From: Alcaligenes pakistanensis
Lineage (GTDB): Bacteria > Pseudomonadota > Gammaproteobacteria > Burkholderiales > Burkholderiaceae_B
Direction of reading: 5' to 3'
Assembly: GCF_014652815.1 (NCBI RefSeq)
Contig: NZ_BMZN01000004.1
Span: forward strand, 65,137 to 129,136
DNA: 64,000 nt
The notes under the pieces: model-generated
Databases searched by the model: none
Seen by the model: only the letters and a program-made list of their open reading frames with translations
Told to the model about the DNA's origin: nothing
Program-made: the position numbers and the translations under genes
Part shown: in pieces, positions 43,300 to 51,270 of the stretch
Position numbering within the stretch: the stretch's first letter is position 1
Layout of the letters: every line of letters starts with the position of its first letter

Positions 43300-44541
43300 T
43301 TACTGACTGCGCAATAAAACTTCGGTGCTGGCGCCAACGCTGTGACGCACTCGCCAAGCCAGCACAAAGGCAAATAGAACACCCAAGGTCAACACACTGA
43401 GCATCACGACCTGGCCGAAGCGGTCCAGCACAATGCCAGCAGCAATAGGAACGGCCATACGGGCCAAGGTGAAGATGGTCGACTGCAGACCATAGTCAGA
43501 CGCATTGCGTTGCCTACGAGTAAAGAACATGGTCAGGCCAAAGAGCAAGGCGGAGACGGCACCCATACTGGCTGCAATCAACATGGCACTTGTTACCAAC
43601 CAGAACGGCCCCAGTTGCGCCCAGACCGACACCGTCAGCAAGATCAGGGACAGTAAGGCCGCCAGCAAATAGATAGGAATGGCACGGGCGGCTCCTAGGA
43701 ACGAAGCCAGACGTCCGCCCAGCAAGCTGAACACAGCACCGGTAATGCCACCGGCAATTCCAACTGTCCAGGCCACCTCTTCCAAAGGCATGCCCTGGTC
43801 CAGCATCAAGGGTTTCAAATAGAACCAGACCGCGCCGATAAAAGGGAAGCTGGTCAACAAAAGGCTAGTCCACTGCTTGGCCCCTTCCTGGCCGAAGAAG
43901 CTAACCCAATCGGCCACAAAACCGGGCTGGGCGTGCTCTGTTTCCGCTGCCTGCAAACCGGCTTTGGAACGCAGAAATGCAAACGGCAAGCAACCTATGA
44001 CTAGTCCCAATCCCATCAAGGCAAACGGCGCTTGCCAGCCCCATCGGGCTTGCACCAGCACCATGACGCCTGCGCCGACAATCGCCCCCAGAAACAAGGC
44101 AGCAGAACGAATACTGCCGGCTCGCAATTGCTCCTCGCGCGGCAAATATTGCACGGCCAATGCATTCAAAGGAATATCCATCCAGGTGGCCACAATGCTG
44201 ATAGCAAAGGTCAAGGCGAACAACATGGCTCGTTGATCGATCAAGTTTTCACGACCTATGCCCACATACAGCGCCAGCAATAGCACCGCCATCAACCACA
44301 GCCAATGCACAAAATGCCCGCCTCCCAGACGGACACGCTGCACTGGCATAGCCAGCAGCAATTTGAAAATGGCAGGCAAAGCCGCCAACTGGAACAACCC
44401 GATCTCGGTGCCGGACCAGCCATGCTGACGCATGACCAATGGCATGCCCAGCATCAGGTAAATACTGGGGACGGCTAACACCAGATTCATCCAGCCAAAC
44501 AGCAGCTGCGCCCCCCACGCTTTCCAAGTCTTCATTCTCAT
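43300..44541 (-). CDS. MFS permease, RhtX/FptX siderophore-importer type
   Basis: This 413-residue permease has 12 hydrophobic segments and family features of RhtX/FptX (WKAWGAQLLFGWMNLVLAVP, then HGWSGTEIGLFQLAALPAIF, and MDIPLNALAVQYLP). RhtX and FptX carry iron-siderophore complexes from periplasm to cytoplasm as single proteins. The frame begins at a GTG at 44553; the ATG at 44541 overlaps the methyltransferase stop (TGATG). The thioquinolobactin and PDTC clusters also hold such a permease, which supports the metallophore reading of the operon. Confidence 0.8.
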   Translation of the reverse strand: MRMKTWKAWGAQLLFGWMNLVLAVPSIYLMLGMPLVMRQHGWSGTEIGLFQLAALPAIFKLLLAMPVQRVRLGGGHFVHWLWLMAVLLLALYVGIGRENLIDQRAMLFALTFAISIVATWMDIPLNALAVQYLPREEQLRAGSIRSAALFLGAIVGAGVMVLVQARWGWQAPFALMGLGLVIGCLPFAFLRSKAGLQAAETEHAQPGFVADWVSFFGQEGAKQWTSLLLTSFPFIGAVWFYLKPLMLDQGMPLEEVAWTVGIAGGITGAVFSLLGGRLASFLGAARAIPIYLLAALLSLILLTVSVWAQLGPFWLVTSAMLIAASMGAVSALLFGLTMFFTRRQRNASDYGLQSTIFTLARMAVPIAAGIVLDRFGQVVMLSVLTLGVLFAFVLAWRVRHSVGASTEVLLRSQ

Positions 44542-45605
44542 CACCCTTTGCACGCCTTACGCGCAATCAATGCAGTAACGGGCGCAACCGGAAAGCGCAC
44601 CTCATCAAACTGCTGAACATCATCAAACCCGGCTTGTTCCAGTAATTGAGCCAACTGCCCTTCCGGCAAAACCTGACGGCCTTGCATACGCATGTGTAGG
44701 TAATAATGCAAAATTCGCTTGGCCTTGCTGATCTCGGTATGCACTTCGGCGTGACAGCACACCAGCACACCACCAGGGCGCAAGGCACGATGCAGGCGAG
44801 CCAGCAAAGCGGGAATGTCCGGCACAAAATGTAGTACCGAAGAGCACCAGATCAGGTCGTAACCCGAGCCGAAATCATCCACAAGCAAATCGCCTGCCAA
44901 GGTGCTCAAGCGATTTTCCAGACCCGCCTCCACAATTCGTTGTTGCGCAACGGCGGCCGCGCCTTCGTATTCGAACACCACGCCATGAAGTTCGTGCTGT
45001 TGCTGGGCCAATGCAATCGCCACCAGTCCCGGGCCACCGCCCAAATCCAGCAAACGCTGCGCCTGCCAAAACTCCGGCACTGCACCAAAAATTTCACAGG
45101 CAACATCTGCAGTCACTGCGCTTTGCTCCTGTGCAATTTGTGCACGCGCCGCCGCGGCCCAACCCTGCTGAATCAGCTTCGGGTCCGCTGGGGGCGTCTT
45201 GCCCTTACGCACCAGTTCCTCAAGCTGATTACCCACCTGCCGCAACACGCCATGCCGGAACAACAAGGCATCACCGCAGTAGTCCGTAGAGTTCGGATTG
45301 AAATAACGCGCCGCTTTGGGCAAGTTGCGATAGCGTCGCGGATAGGTCCACTGGCACTCCAGCAAATCCAGGCTCCACAACAATTCCAGCAAATAAGCGC
45401 TGTTGTCCGGGTCCCACTTCAGGGCAAGCGCAAGTTCATCAGCAGCGATAAACTGATCCAGATGCGCAAACAGACCATGCTCCAAAGCCAGGTTCAAGGC
45501 ATCTGCGCTCAACCCTGCCAATTGCGCGTCCCAACAGGCTTGCAGAGCATGTGGCTCCAACAATTGCTCTGATAACACAAGCTCTTTAAGCGATCGATCC
45601 AGCAC
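44541..45605 (-). CDS. SAM-dependent methyltransferase
   Basis: This 354-residue class I methyltransferase has an N-terminal helical dimerisation region and the SAM-binding motif LLDLGGGPGLVAIAL at about residue 187, followed by GDLLVDDFGSGYDLIWCSSV and LRPGGVLVCCHAE. It is the first gene of the operon, directly below the Fur box shared with the divergent AraC gene. In related thiocarboxylate pathways a methyltransferase modifies the product or its degradation form. The acceptor here is unknown. Confidence 0.8.
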   Translation of the reverse strand: MLDRSLKELVLSEQLLEPHALQACWDAQLAGLSADALNLALEHGLFAHLDQFIAADELALALKWDPDNSAYLLELLWSLDLLECQWTYPRRYRNLPKAARYFNPNSTDYCGDALLFRHGVLRQVGNQLEELVRKGKTPPADPKLIQQGWAAAARAQIAQEQSAVTADVACEIFGAVPEFWQAQRLLDLGGGPGLVAIALAQQQHELHGVVFEYEGAAAVAQQRIVEAGLENRLSTLAGDLLVDDFGSGYDLIWCSSVLHFVPDIPALLARLHRALRPGGVLVCCHAEVHTEISKAKRILHYYLHMRMQGRQVLPEGQLAQLLEQAGFDDVQQFDEVRFPVAPVTALIARKACKG

Positions 45606-45675
45606 TGTTTTCTACCTCCGTAAATTCCACAATGGCCTGTCAATCTGCCATCACCGCTAGAAATGATATATATTT

Positions 45676-45694
45676 AATGAGAATTATTTGCATT
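45676..45694. promoter_or_regulatory. Fur box between methyltransferase and AraC genes
   Basis: AATGAGAATTATTTGCATT matches the AT-rich dyad typical of Fur sites and continues into flanking TT and AA. It lies in the 145-bp divergent gap and can repress both the thiocarboxylate operon and the AraC regulator in iron-replete cells. Confidence 0.75.
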
Positions 45695-45750
45695 AAGATC
45701 TATGCTGAACGGAGCAATTTATATGCGAGGCGCTTTTAGCAGGAGAAATG

Positions 45751-46728
45751 ATGAGCACGCGCAAATTTGGCTATCGCTTAACCACGGATGAACCACGATC
45801 ATGTCGCGCTTTGAGCGATGGCCGAGTCCGGCTGCAATTACCCGAGGAGCTGGGCCACTGCTATTCCGAATGTGTGGAACTGGAACAAGGCTTTTTATTG
45901 GGCCGCTTGCACTATCACCCTAGCCGATCCCTGGTTGAAGAAAGCAACGGCCCCCATGCGGGCCGTGTCATTGTGGTGACCGTGGGTCTACAAGGGCAGT
46001 CGGCCTATCAGGGTCGGGAGAGTTCAGATCTGCTTTTTAAAGCGGGCCATACCACGGTGACGGCCTTCCGCTCCCTGCGTGGGGAGCGTCACTATCAAGA
46101 GGATGAATCTGTATCGCAACTGCGACTGGTGATTAGCGAAGCGGCCTTGAACAAGTACGTCGGTCCCGAACGGGCTACCCATTTGCTCGATTGCGTGGGA
46201 TTGCATCGCCTGTCTTTTCAGGCCAGCAGTCAGGCCACCATGGCTCATGCAGCCGCACTGGCACGGTATATGCAGCCATGCAGCCCGGAGCAGCCTATTC
46301 ACAATCACAGGTTGAATCTGCAAATTCATGCGCTCAGTTTGCTGGCCGAGCAATTCAACCGTCTGGCTCCACCCGACGCCGCCAAAGGCGCCCCCTTGTC
46401 TGTGGATGACATTCAACGGGTGGAGCAGGCGCGCAATCTGCTCAGCTCGCAACTGGACCAGCAAATTACCGTGGAGTATCTGGCGACGACAGTAGGCATT
46501 AACGAGCACAAGCTCAAAGAAGGCTTCCGTTATCTGTACGACAACACGCCTATCGGTTTGCTGCTGGAGCTGCGTATGCGCAAGGCCTATACGCTGCTGG
46601 AATCAGGTCAACAAGTGGCTCAGGCTGCCTGGCAAGTCGGCTACAAGTATCCCAATAATTTCTCCGTTGCCTTTACGCGGTACTTTGGTCGCTCACCCAA
46701 ATCCATCTTTGGCAACAAACGCACTTAA
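45751..46728 (+). CDS. AraC-family regulator, PchR/PdtC-like
   Basis: This 325-residue protein has an N-terminal sensor domain and a C-terminal AraC domain (ITVEYLATTVGINEHKLKEG, RYLYDNTPIGLLLELRMRKA and PNNFSVAFTRYFGRSPKSIF), which is typical of PchR-type regulators that sense a ferri-siderophore. AGGAG stands before two adjacent ATG codons; the second (45751) has better spacing. It is divergent from the thiocarboxylate operon under a shared Fur box and also lies upstream of the receptor gene. It probably activates the operon when the ferric metallophore is present. Confidence 0.82.
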   Translation: MSTRKFGYRLTTDEPRSCRALSDGRVRLQLPEELGHCYSECVELEQGFLLGRLHYHPSRSLVEESNGPHAGRVIVVTVGLQGQSAYQGRESSDLLFKAGHTTVTAFRSLRGERHYQEDESVSQLRLVISEAALNKYVGPERATHLLDCVGLHRLSFQASSQATMAHAAALARYMQPCSPEQPIHNHRLNLQIHALSLLAEQFNRLAPPDAAKGAPLSVDDIQRVEQARNLLSSQLDQQITVEYLATTVGINEHKLKEGFRYLYDNTPIGLLLELRMRKAYTLLESGQQVAQAAWQVGYKYPNNFSVAFTRYFGRSPKSIFGNKRT

Positions 46729-46751
46729 GCCTTTGTATTTGCGCTGTTTTC

Positions 46752-46804
46752 GGCCCCTTCCCCCCCAGGGGCCTACCCTTCTTTAAGGGCCGCCCCCTGC
46801 GGCC
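46752..46804. repeat. Cluster of GC-rich hairpins after the AraC gene
   Basis: Three short stems follow one another: GGCCCCT/AGGGGCC, CCCTT/AAGGG and GGCCGC/GCGGCC. They occur 24-76 bp after the AraC stop. They may act as a terminator or be a dispersed intergenic repeat. The rest of the 315-bp gap up to the receptor start holds a Fur box but no gene. Confidence 0.45.
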
Positions 46805-46904
46805 CCCTTCCAGAAAAGTTCCCCTTTTGCTTTGACAAATTCCTGCTATTGCGGCCGTTTTCAGGTCCTGCATAGGAATTGCTCCGTCCCGCATATCAAT
46901 CTAA

Positions 46905-46923
46905 GTGATAATTATTCGCATTA
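46905..46923 (+). promoter_or_regulatory. Fur box upstream of the TonB-dependent receptor
   Basis: GTGATAATTATTCGCATTA fits the Fur dyad and lies 120 bp before the chosen receptor start. It indicates iron control of the receptor-hemophilin-Slam unit independent of the AraC promoter region. Confidence 0.7.
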
Positions 46924-47043
46924 ATGTCAATAATATCCCCGTGCCTTTCCTCACCATTTGAGACAAGTGGTGAGCTTGGCCAGAGAACGGGATGCCTTTC
47001 CCCTACAGATTCTTATTTTTCGCACGGAGCCCTGGTTCGTTTT

Positions 47044-50000
47044 ATGTCCGCCACCCTTTCACCTCTACACAAAAAACACGCGCTTAAGCCGCTGGTATAT
47101 GCCTTGATTCTGGCCTCCTGGGCCGGGCAGACACAGGCACAAAGCATGGGCAGCGCCCCGCCCTCCTCCCGTCAGGACGAGAGTCAAGAAGACTCGGACC
47201 GAGCCACTCGCCTGGACACCATCACGGTGGTCCGGGAAACCCGCGACGAAGCCGGTAAGGCCGATGTATTCGAGAAGGACGTCTCCAATGTGTACGCGGG
47301 CAAGGAAGAAATCGAGCTGTACAAGGGCAGCTCTGTGGGCGATTTGTTCAAGGGCTTGAACGGTGTCTATGCGGGGGACTCGCGAAATAGCGGCGCGCTG
47401 GACCCGAACATTCGCGGTATCCAGGGTGAAGGCCGCATTCCACTGACGATTGATGGCACAGAACAGGCCACGTCGGTCTGGCTGGGTCCGGCCGGGGTCG
47501 CCAACCGCAACTATGTTGATCCCAATATGATCAGCAGCATTCTGGTGGAAAAAGGCGTGTCGGCAACGTCGGGAGCCAGCGGGATTGGCGGATCGGTGCA
47601 GATCCGTACGTTGCAGGTGGAGGATATTGTTAAGCCGGGCGAGAGTTTCGGGATTGAATTGAAGGCGGAGACGGCGACGAATTCGACTCAGCCGAATGAG
47701 CGTTCGTTCGGAGTATTCGGTAAAGACTACCGAGACATCCCTGGCGCAGTATTTGATAAGGGTGGCACTAACGGCGTCATTCTGCCGGGATCCATTTCGC
47801 CAGAACGTATGCCTAAAGAAGGCAATGGCGGCAAGAACTTCAACTTCGAAGACCACTCCTACCGCCTGGCAATCGCAACCAAGCAAGAGAACTTTGACCT
47901 GCTAGCCGCATACAGCTACCGCAGTCGCGGCAACTATTACAGCGGTAAAAAAGGTGGCGAGAAGTACGAGCAGGACTCGTGGCAGGAAGATGCCAAGGAC
48001 GACAAAAGACCGGGCTTCTCATCCCCGAGCATCAGCTACATCGCCAAATATTTCCGCCCTGGTGAAGAGGTTTTGAATACCTCCAGCGAACTGGAAACCA
48101 CCCTGCTCAAAGGAACGCTGCGTTTACCTCACGATCAAGCCATTGATATGAGCTACATGCGCAGCAACCATACCTTTGGCGAGAGTGTGCCTTGGAACGT
48201 GGTCTGGGCTGTGCATGCGCTGGATGGTCAGGGCGAGAAAAAGATTCTGCAAAACGAGAACCCCTATAGCAAGGTCAAACAAGACACCTGGAATCTGAAC
48301 TACTCCTGGAACCCCGAAGGCAACCGCTTCATCAACTTGAAAGCAGGCGCCTGGATTACCCAAAGCGACAGTGCTCGCCATCAGAACGGTGACGTTATTT
48401 ATGGCACTCAAGGCGACGGGTGGAATGGTCGGGATAGCGCATGGGATGACTATACGGATTGCCACATCCTGGGCAGAGATCTGCCCATGTGCGCCAAGGT
48501 CCCAACGACTCCACCGGATAAAGAATCCAATGCAGATGGTCGTTTCAACATTGTGCCCCGTGCCTTGCAAATTACTGACCACCGTCGCACAGGCTTGAAC
48601 CTGAGCAATGAAATGGCCTTGCACCCTACTCTGGACTTGAGCTTGCAAGCGGACTTTACGCGCGAAAAGCTAAAACAACATGATGCTTCGGAAAAGCTCG
48701 CGCACCTGACTGAACTGAACTGGGGCGTGAATCACATGGGACCGCGTTCAGGCACACGCCAGCAATGGAACTTTGGTTTTAATTTTGACTGGCGCCCTAT
48801 CGACTGGTTGCAGGTGAATGCAGGCGCTCGTTACAGCGATTACTGGTCGTATGACGACAAGCTGGCCGAGATGCGTAGTCAACAACATAAGGATTGGGCT
48901 ATTCAACCCGCTCTAACTGGCTACAACTATCAAGTACAGCGTTTGATGACGGACCAAGAGGCGAACGCGTATGAGAACAAGATTATTCAAAGCTTGACGC
49001 CAGCCTATGAAAAATACAAAGAAGACTGGCAAACCTGGTATGACTTTGACCCCAGTTTTGTTGATGGCCCCCTCTTGACCCCTGAGGATTTTATGGGTGA
49101 CCAACTGCAACGAGGGAAGGTCAACGGGTACCGCTACATCGACGAATCAGTTTTTGTACCATCTGGCCAATCACATACCGGTTTTACTGCAAACAACCCC
49201 TTCACGAATGGCGAAATCGATACAAGTGAGAAGGTCACCGGTGCCCAGGGCCAAAAAGGCACGGTGGATAAATATATTGCATCGAATTCCAACCGAAAGC
49301 CTGTTTATCAAGATGAGTCTGAAATACCGAATAAATGGGAAGAGCCCAAAAAGCAAAAAGATCACGCTTGGGTTCCCCATCTTGGGCTGACTGCCTTTAT
49401 CACAGACGATATCCGTGTCTATGCACGGTACAACGAGTTTGTCCGCTTCCCTAGTCTGTTTGAGTCCTCGATGGCAATGGCAGGCAGCAGCAAAAGCTCC
49501 ACAGGTGTCGCTATCAGTCCAGAACACGCCTACAACTGGGAGATCGGCTATGCCCATAACCTGAGCAGCTACTTTCCCAACCTGGACTACGCAGACATCA
49601 GGATCAACTACTTCAATAACCGCATCAAAGACTATATAGACCGGGACTGGGACTTCAATGTCGTGCAATTTGCCGAGAAAAAGATGTCCGGCATTGAACT
49701 ACAAGCTCGGGTGGATAACGGTAAATACTTTGCCAATTTTGGTGGTACGTATCGCCTGAAACAGCAACTGTGCGACCACGACTACGCACAAACCTTTAAC
49801 CCCATTCCTGGAGCCGCAGGTAGTGGCAACGTACCTAGCTGCGTAGATGGAGGCTTCCCTCGCACTTTTGCCAGAACCAGCCTACAACCCCAGTACTCAC
49901 TGAATCTGGATGTAGGTGCTCGTCTCCTAGAAAAGAAACTATTGCTGGGCGCACGCGCCGTTTATCACAGTGCAGCCAAAAACAAAGATGAGGGTGCCTT

Positions 50001-50211
50001 TGGAGCTATGGGCTGGGCCTATAACCGAGCCAACTACTGGAACCCGATCCTGGTCTTTGATGCCTACGCCAGCTATCAGGTGCAGAAGAACCTGAATGTA
50101 GACGTGGCGATCAGCAATCTAACCAATCAGTACTACCTGGACCCCATGGCCCGCACCTCTATTCCGGCCCCTGGACGAACAGTGCGCGTCGGTATGACAG
50201 CACGTTTTTAA
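47044..50211 (+). CDS. TonB-dependent receptor of the T11SS/heme-type locus
   Basis: This 1055-residue outer-membrane receptor has an N-terminal signal peptide (core LVYALILASWAGQTQAQS), a TonB box DTITVV near residue 60, the plug domain (NIRGIQGEGRIPLTIDGTEQ, EKGVSATSGASGIGGSVQIR) and a long beta-barrel ending in VRVGMTARF. Features such as YYLDPMARTSIPAPGRTVRV are typical of heme/hemoglobin and hemophilin receptors. The frame runs back to 46924, but 47044 gives the proper signal peptide. The downstream hemophilin-like and Slam genes suggest HphR-type function; a metallophore receptor role cannot be excluded. Confidence 0.82.
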   Translation: MSATLSPLHKKHALKPLVYALILASWAGQTQAQSMGSAPPSSRQDESQEDSDRATRLDTITVVRETRDEAGKADVFEKDVSNVYAGKEEIELYKGSSVGDLFKGLNGVYAGDSRNSGALDPNIRGIQGEGRIPLTIDGTEQATSVWLGPAGVANRNYVDPNMISSILVEKGVSATSGASGIGGSVQIRTLQVEDIVKPGESFGIELKAETATNSTQPNERSFGVFGKDYRDIPGAVFDKGGTNGVILPGSISPERMPKEGNGGKNFNFEDHSYRLAIATKQENFDLLAAYSYRSRGNYYSGKKGGEKYEQDSWQEDAKDDKRPGFSSPSISYIAKYFRPGEEVLNTSSELETTLLKGTLRLPHDQAIDMSYMRSNHTFGESVPWNVVWAVHALDGQGEKKILQNENPYSKVKQDTWNLNYSWNPEGNRFINLKAGAWITQSDSARHQNGDVIYGTQGDGWNGRDSAWDDYTDCHILGRDLPMCAKVPTTPPDKESNADGRFNIVPRALQITDHRRTGLNLSNEMALHPTLDLSLQADFTREKLKQHDASEKLAHLTELNWGVNHMGPRSGTRQQWNFGFNFDWRPIDWLQVNAGARYSDYWSYDDKLAEMRSQQHKDWAIQPALTGYNYQVQRLMTDQEANAYENKIIQSLTPAYEKYKEDWQTWYDFDPSFVDGPLLTPEDFMGDQLQRGKVNGYRYIDESVFVPSGQSHTGFTANNPFTNGEIDTSEKVTGAQGQKGTVDKYIASNSNRKPVYQDESEIPNKWEEPKKQKDHAWVPHLGLTAFITDDIRVYARYNEFVRFPSLFESSMAMAGSSKSSTGVAISPEHAYNWEIGYAHNLSSYFPNLDYADIRINYFNNRIKDYIDRDWDFNVVQFAEKKMSGIELQARVDNGKYFANFGGTYRLKQQLCDHDYAQTFNPIPGAAGSGNVPSCVDGGFPRTFARTSLQPQYSLNLDVGARLLEKKLLLGARAVYHSAAKNKDEGAFGAMGWAYNRANYWNPILVFDAYASYQVQKNLNVDVAISNLTNQYYLDPMARTSIPAPGRTVRVGMTARF

Positions 50212-50225
50212 GTTAATCGGTTTTT

Positions 50226-50252
50226 GGTCGTTTTCGTAAAAACGCCCTTTTT
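50226..50252 (+). terminator. Weak terminator between receptor and hemophilin-like gene
   Basis: CGTTTT and AAAACG form a short stem (50229-50244) followed by CCCTTTTTC. It could partly reduce read-through so that receptor and secreted protein are made in different amounts. Confidence 0.5.
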
Positions 50253-50273
50253 CTTCACTTAATGGAGTTCGTA

Positions 50274-51152
50274 ATGAAAGCAAGTCTGAATGTACAAAAA
50301 CTGGCTATTGTTTCGGCTTTCCTGCTGGCCTCCACCAGCAGCTTCGCCGCCCCCGTTGCAGGTGGCGCTTCCAAAGGTTTTGTCGTTGCTGACAAACCCT
50401 CCACGATGATGGCCATCGGCGAAGCAGGTATCTCCATGCCCGGCACCGATCCCTACACTGCGAACCCAGCCGATCAGTCGGGTGTGGTCAGCTTCAAGAG
50501 CGGTCCCATTTGGCAGACAAACCAGGTATTAGGCAATGCAGACGGCCATGGCTATATTGAAATGCCTGCTGGCACGAAAATCTCGGAAACTTGGCGTCAC
50601 ACTATTAGCAGCGGTACTGGTGCAGGCACCCAAATCTACGCTTATCGTCAAATGAACAACCCCCTGACTGGCTACCCACACTTCGGCGGTGAAGTCGTGG
50701 CAAAAGTTTCTGGTCAAGAAGTGTATTTTGGTGAATGGGCTCCTCGCGTCGCTAGCCCTAGCCAAGGCAGCAGCACCGACTTGAACATGAACAGCGCAGA
50801 TCGCACTGTGTTCTACACAGGTGAAAATCCAACCACTGCGATGCCTGCTCTGGTCAATGCTGAATACAACGTTGTAGCCGTACGCAAATACAATCCGGGC
50901 ACTCAAGGCGGTGTATTTAGCGGCGTTTTGACAGCTAACTACGGCGGTGGTAGCGGTACATTGGCTGGCTCTGTCGGTGGTGTGAACTTCAACGGCACCT
51001 CCATTGCTTCCAATGGCCAATTTGCACAAGACTTTAGTGATTCCTCGAAAATTCGAGGCCAATTCTACGGTTCCCAAGCAGAAGCCTTGGCAGGTATTTA
51101 CTACAACCCAGCCAACGGTGCCAAAGACATGGCCTTCGGCGGTGCCCGCTAA
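50274..51152 (+). CDS. Hemophilin-like secreted protein (Slam cargo)
   Basis: This 292-residue protein has a Sec signal peptide (LAIVSAFLLASTSSFAAP) without a lipobox cysteine, so it should be soluble once exported. The C-terminal quarter (GTLAGSVGGVNFNGTSIASN, then IRGQFYGSQAEALAGIYYNP) is the eight-stranded barrel typical of TbpB-like and hemophilin cargo. Hemophilins bind heme and deliver it to a partner receptor. GGAG stands six bases before the ATG at 50274. It lies between the receptor and the Slam gene, as in Acinetobacter hphR-hphA-hsmA loci. Confidence 0.75.
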   Translation: MKASLNVQKLAIVSAFLLASTSSFAAPVAGGASKGFVVADKPSTMMAIGEAGISMPGTDPYTANPADQSGVVSFKSGPIWQTNQVLGNADGHGYIEMPAGTKISETWRHTISSGTGAGTQIYAYRQMNNPLTGYPHFGGEVVAKVSGQEVYFGEWAPRVASPSQGSSTDLNMNSADRTVFYTGENPTTAMPALVNAEYNVVAVRKYNPGTQGGVFSGVLTANYGGGSGTLAGSVGGVNFNGTSIASNGQFAQDFSDSSKIRGQFYGSQAEALAGIYYNPANGAKDMAFGGAR

Positions 51153-51192
51153 TAACGGCTATCTGACAACACCCTAGTGTTGCCATAAGAAA

Positions 51193-51221
51193 AAAGGGAT
51201 CGACAGGCTCGATCCCCTTTC
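51193..51221 (+). terminator. Terminator after the hemophilin-like gene
   Basis: AAAGGGATCGA and TCGATCCCCTTT form a stem of about 11 bp with the loop CAGGC, followed by a pyrimidine run. It separates the abundant secreted protein from the Slam gene. Confidence 0.75.
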
Positions 51222-51270
51222 TCTCTGGACCCCGCGTCCATCTCCCCTTTTTCTTGCAAGGTTTTCATTC

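Noticed and set aside
34214-45605. Simple fatty-acid or carnitine catabolic operon based on CaiB, ligase and acyl-CoA dehydrogenase
   Set aside because: The MoeZ-JAMM-MoaD trio, the RhtX-like permease and the Fur box do not fit a catabolic operon.
47044-50211. Receptor as the dedicated metallophore receptor of the thiocarboxylate operon
   Set aside because: Gene order with a hemophilin-like cargo and Slam gene, and its large size, favour a heme-type partner receptor. The alternative is kept only as a minor possibility.
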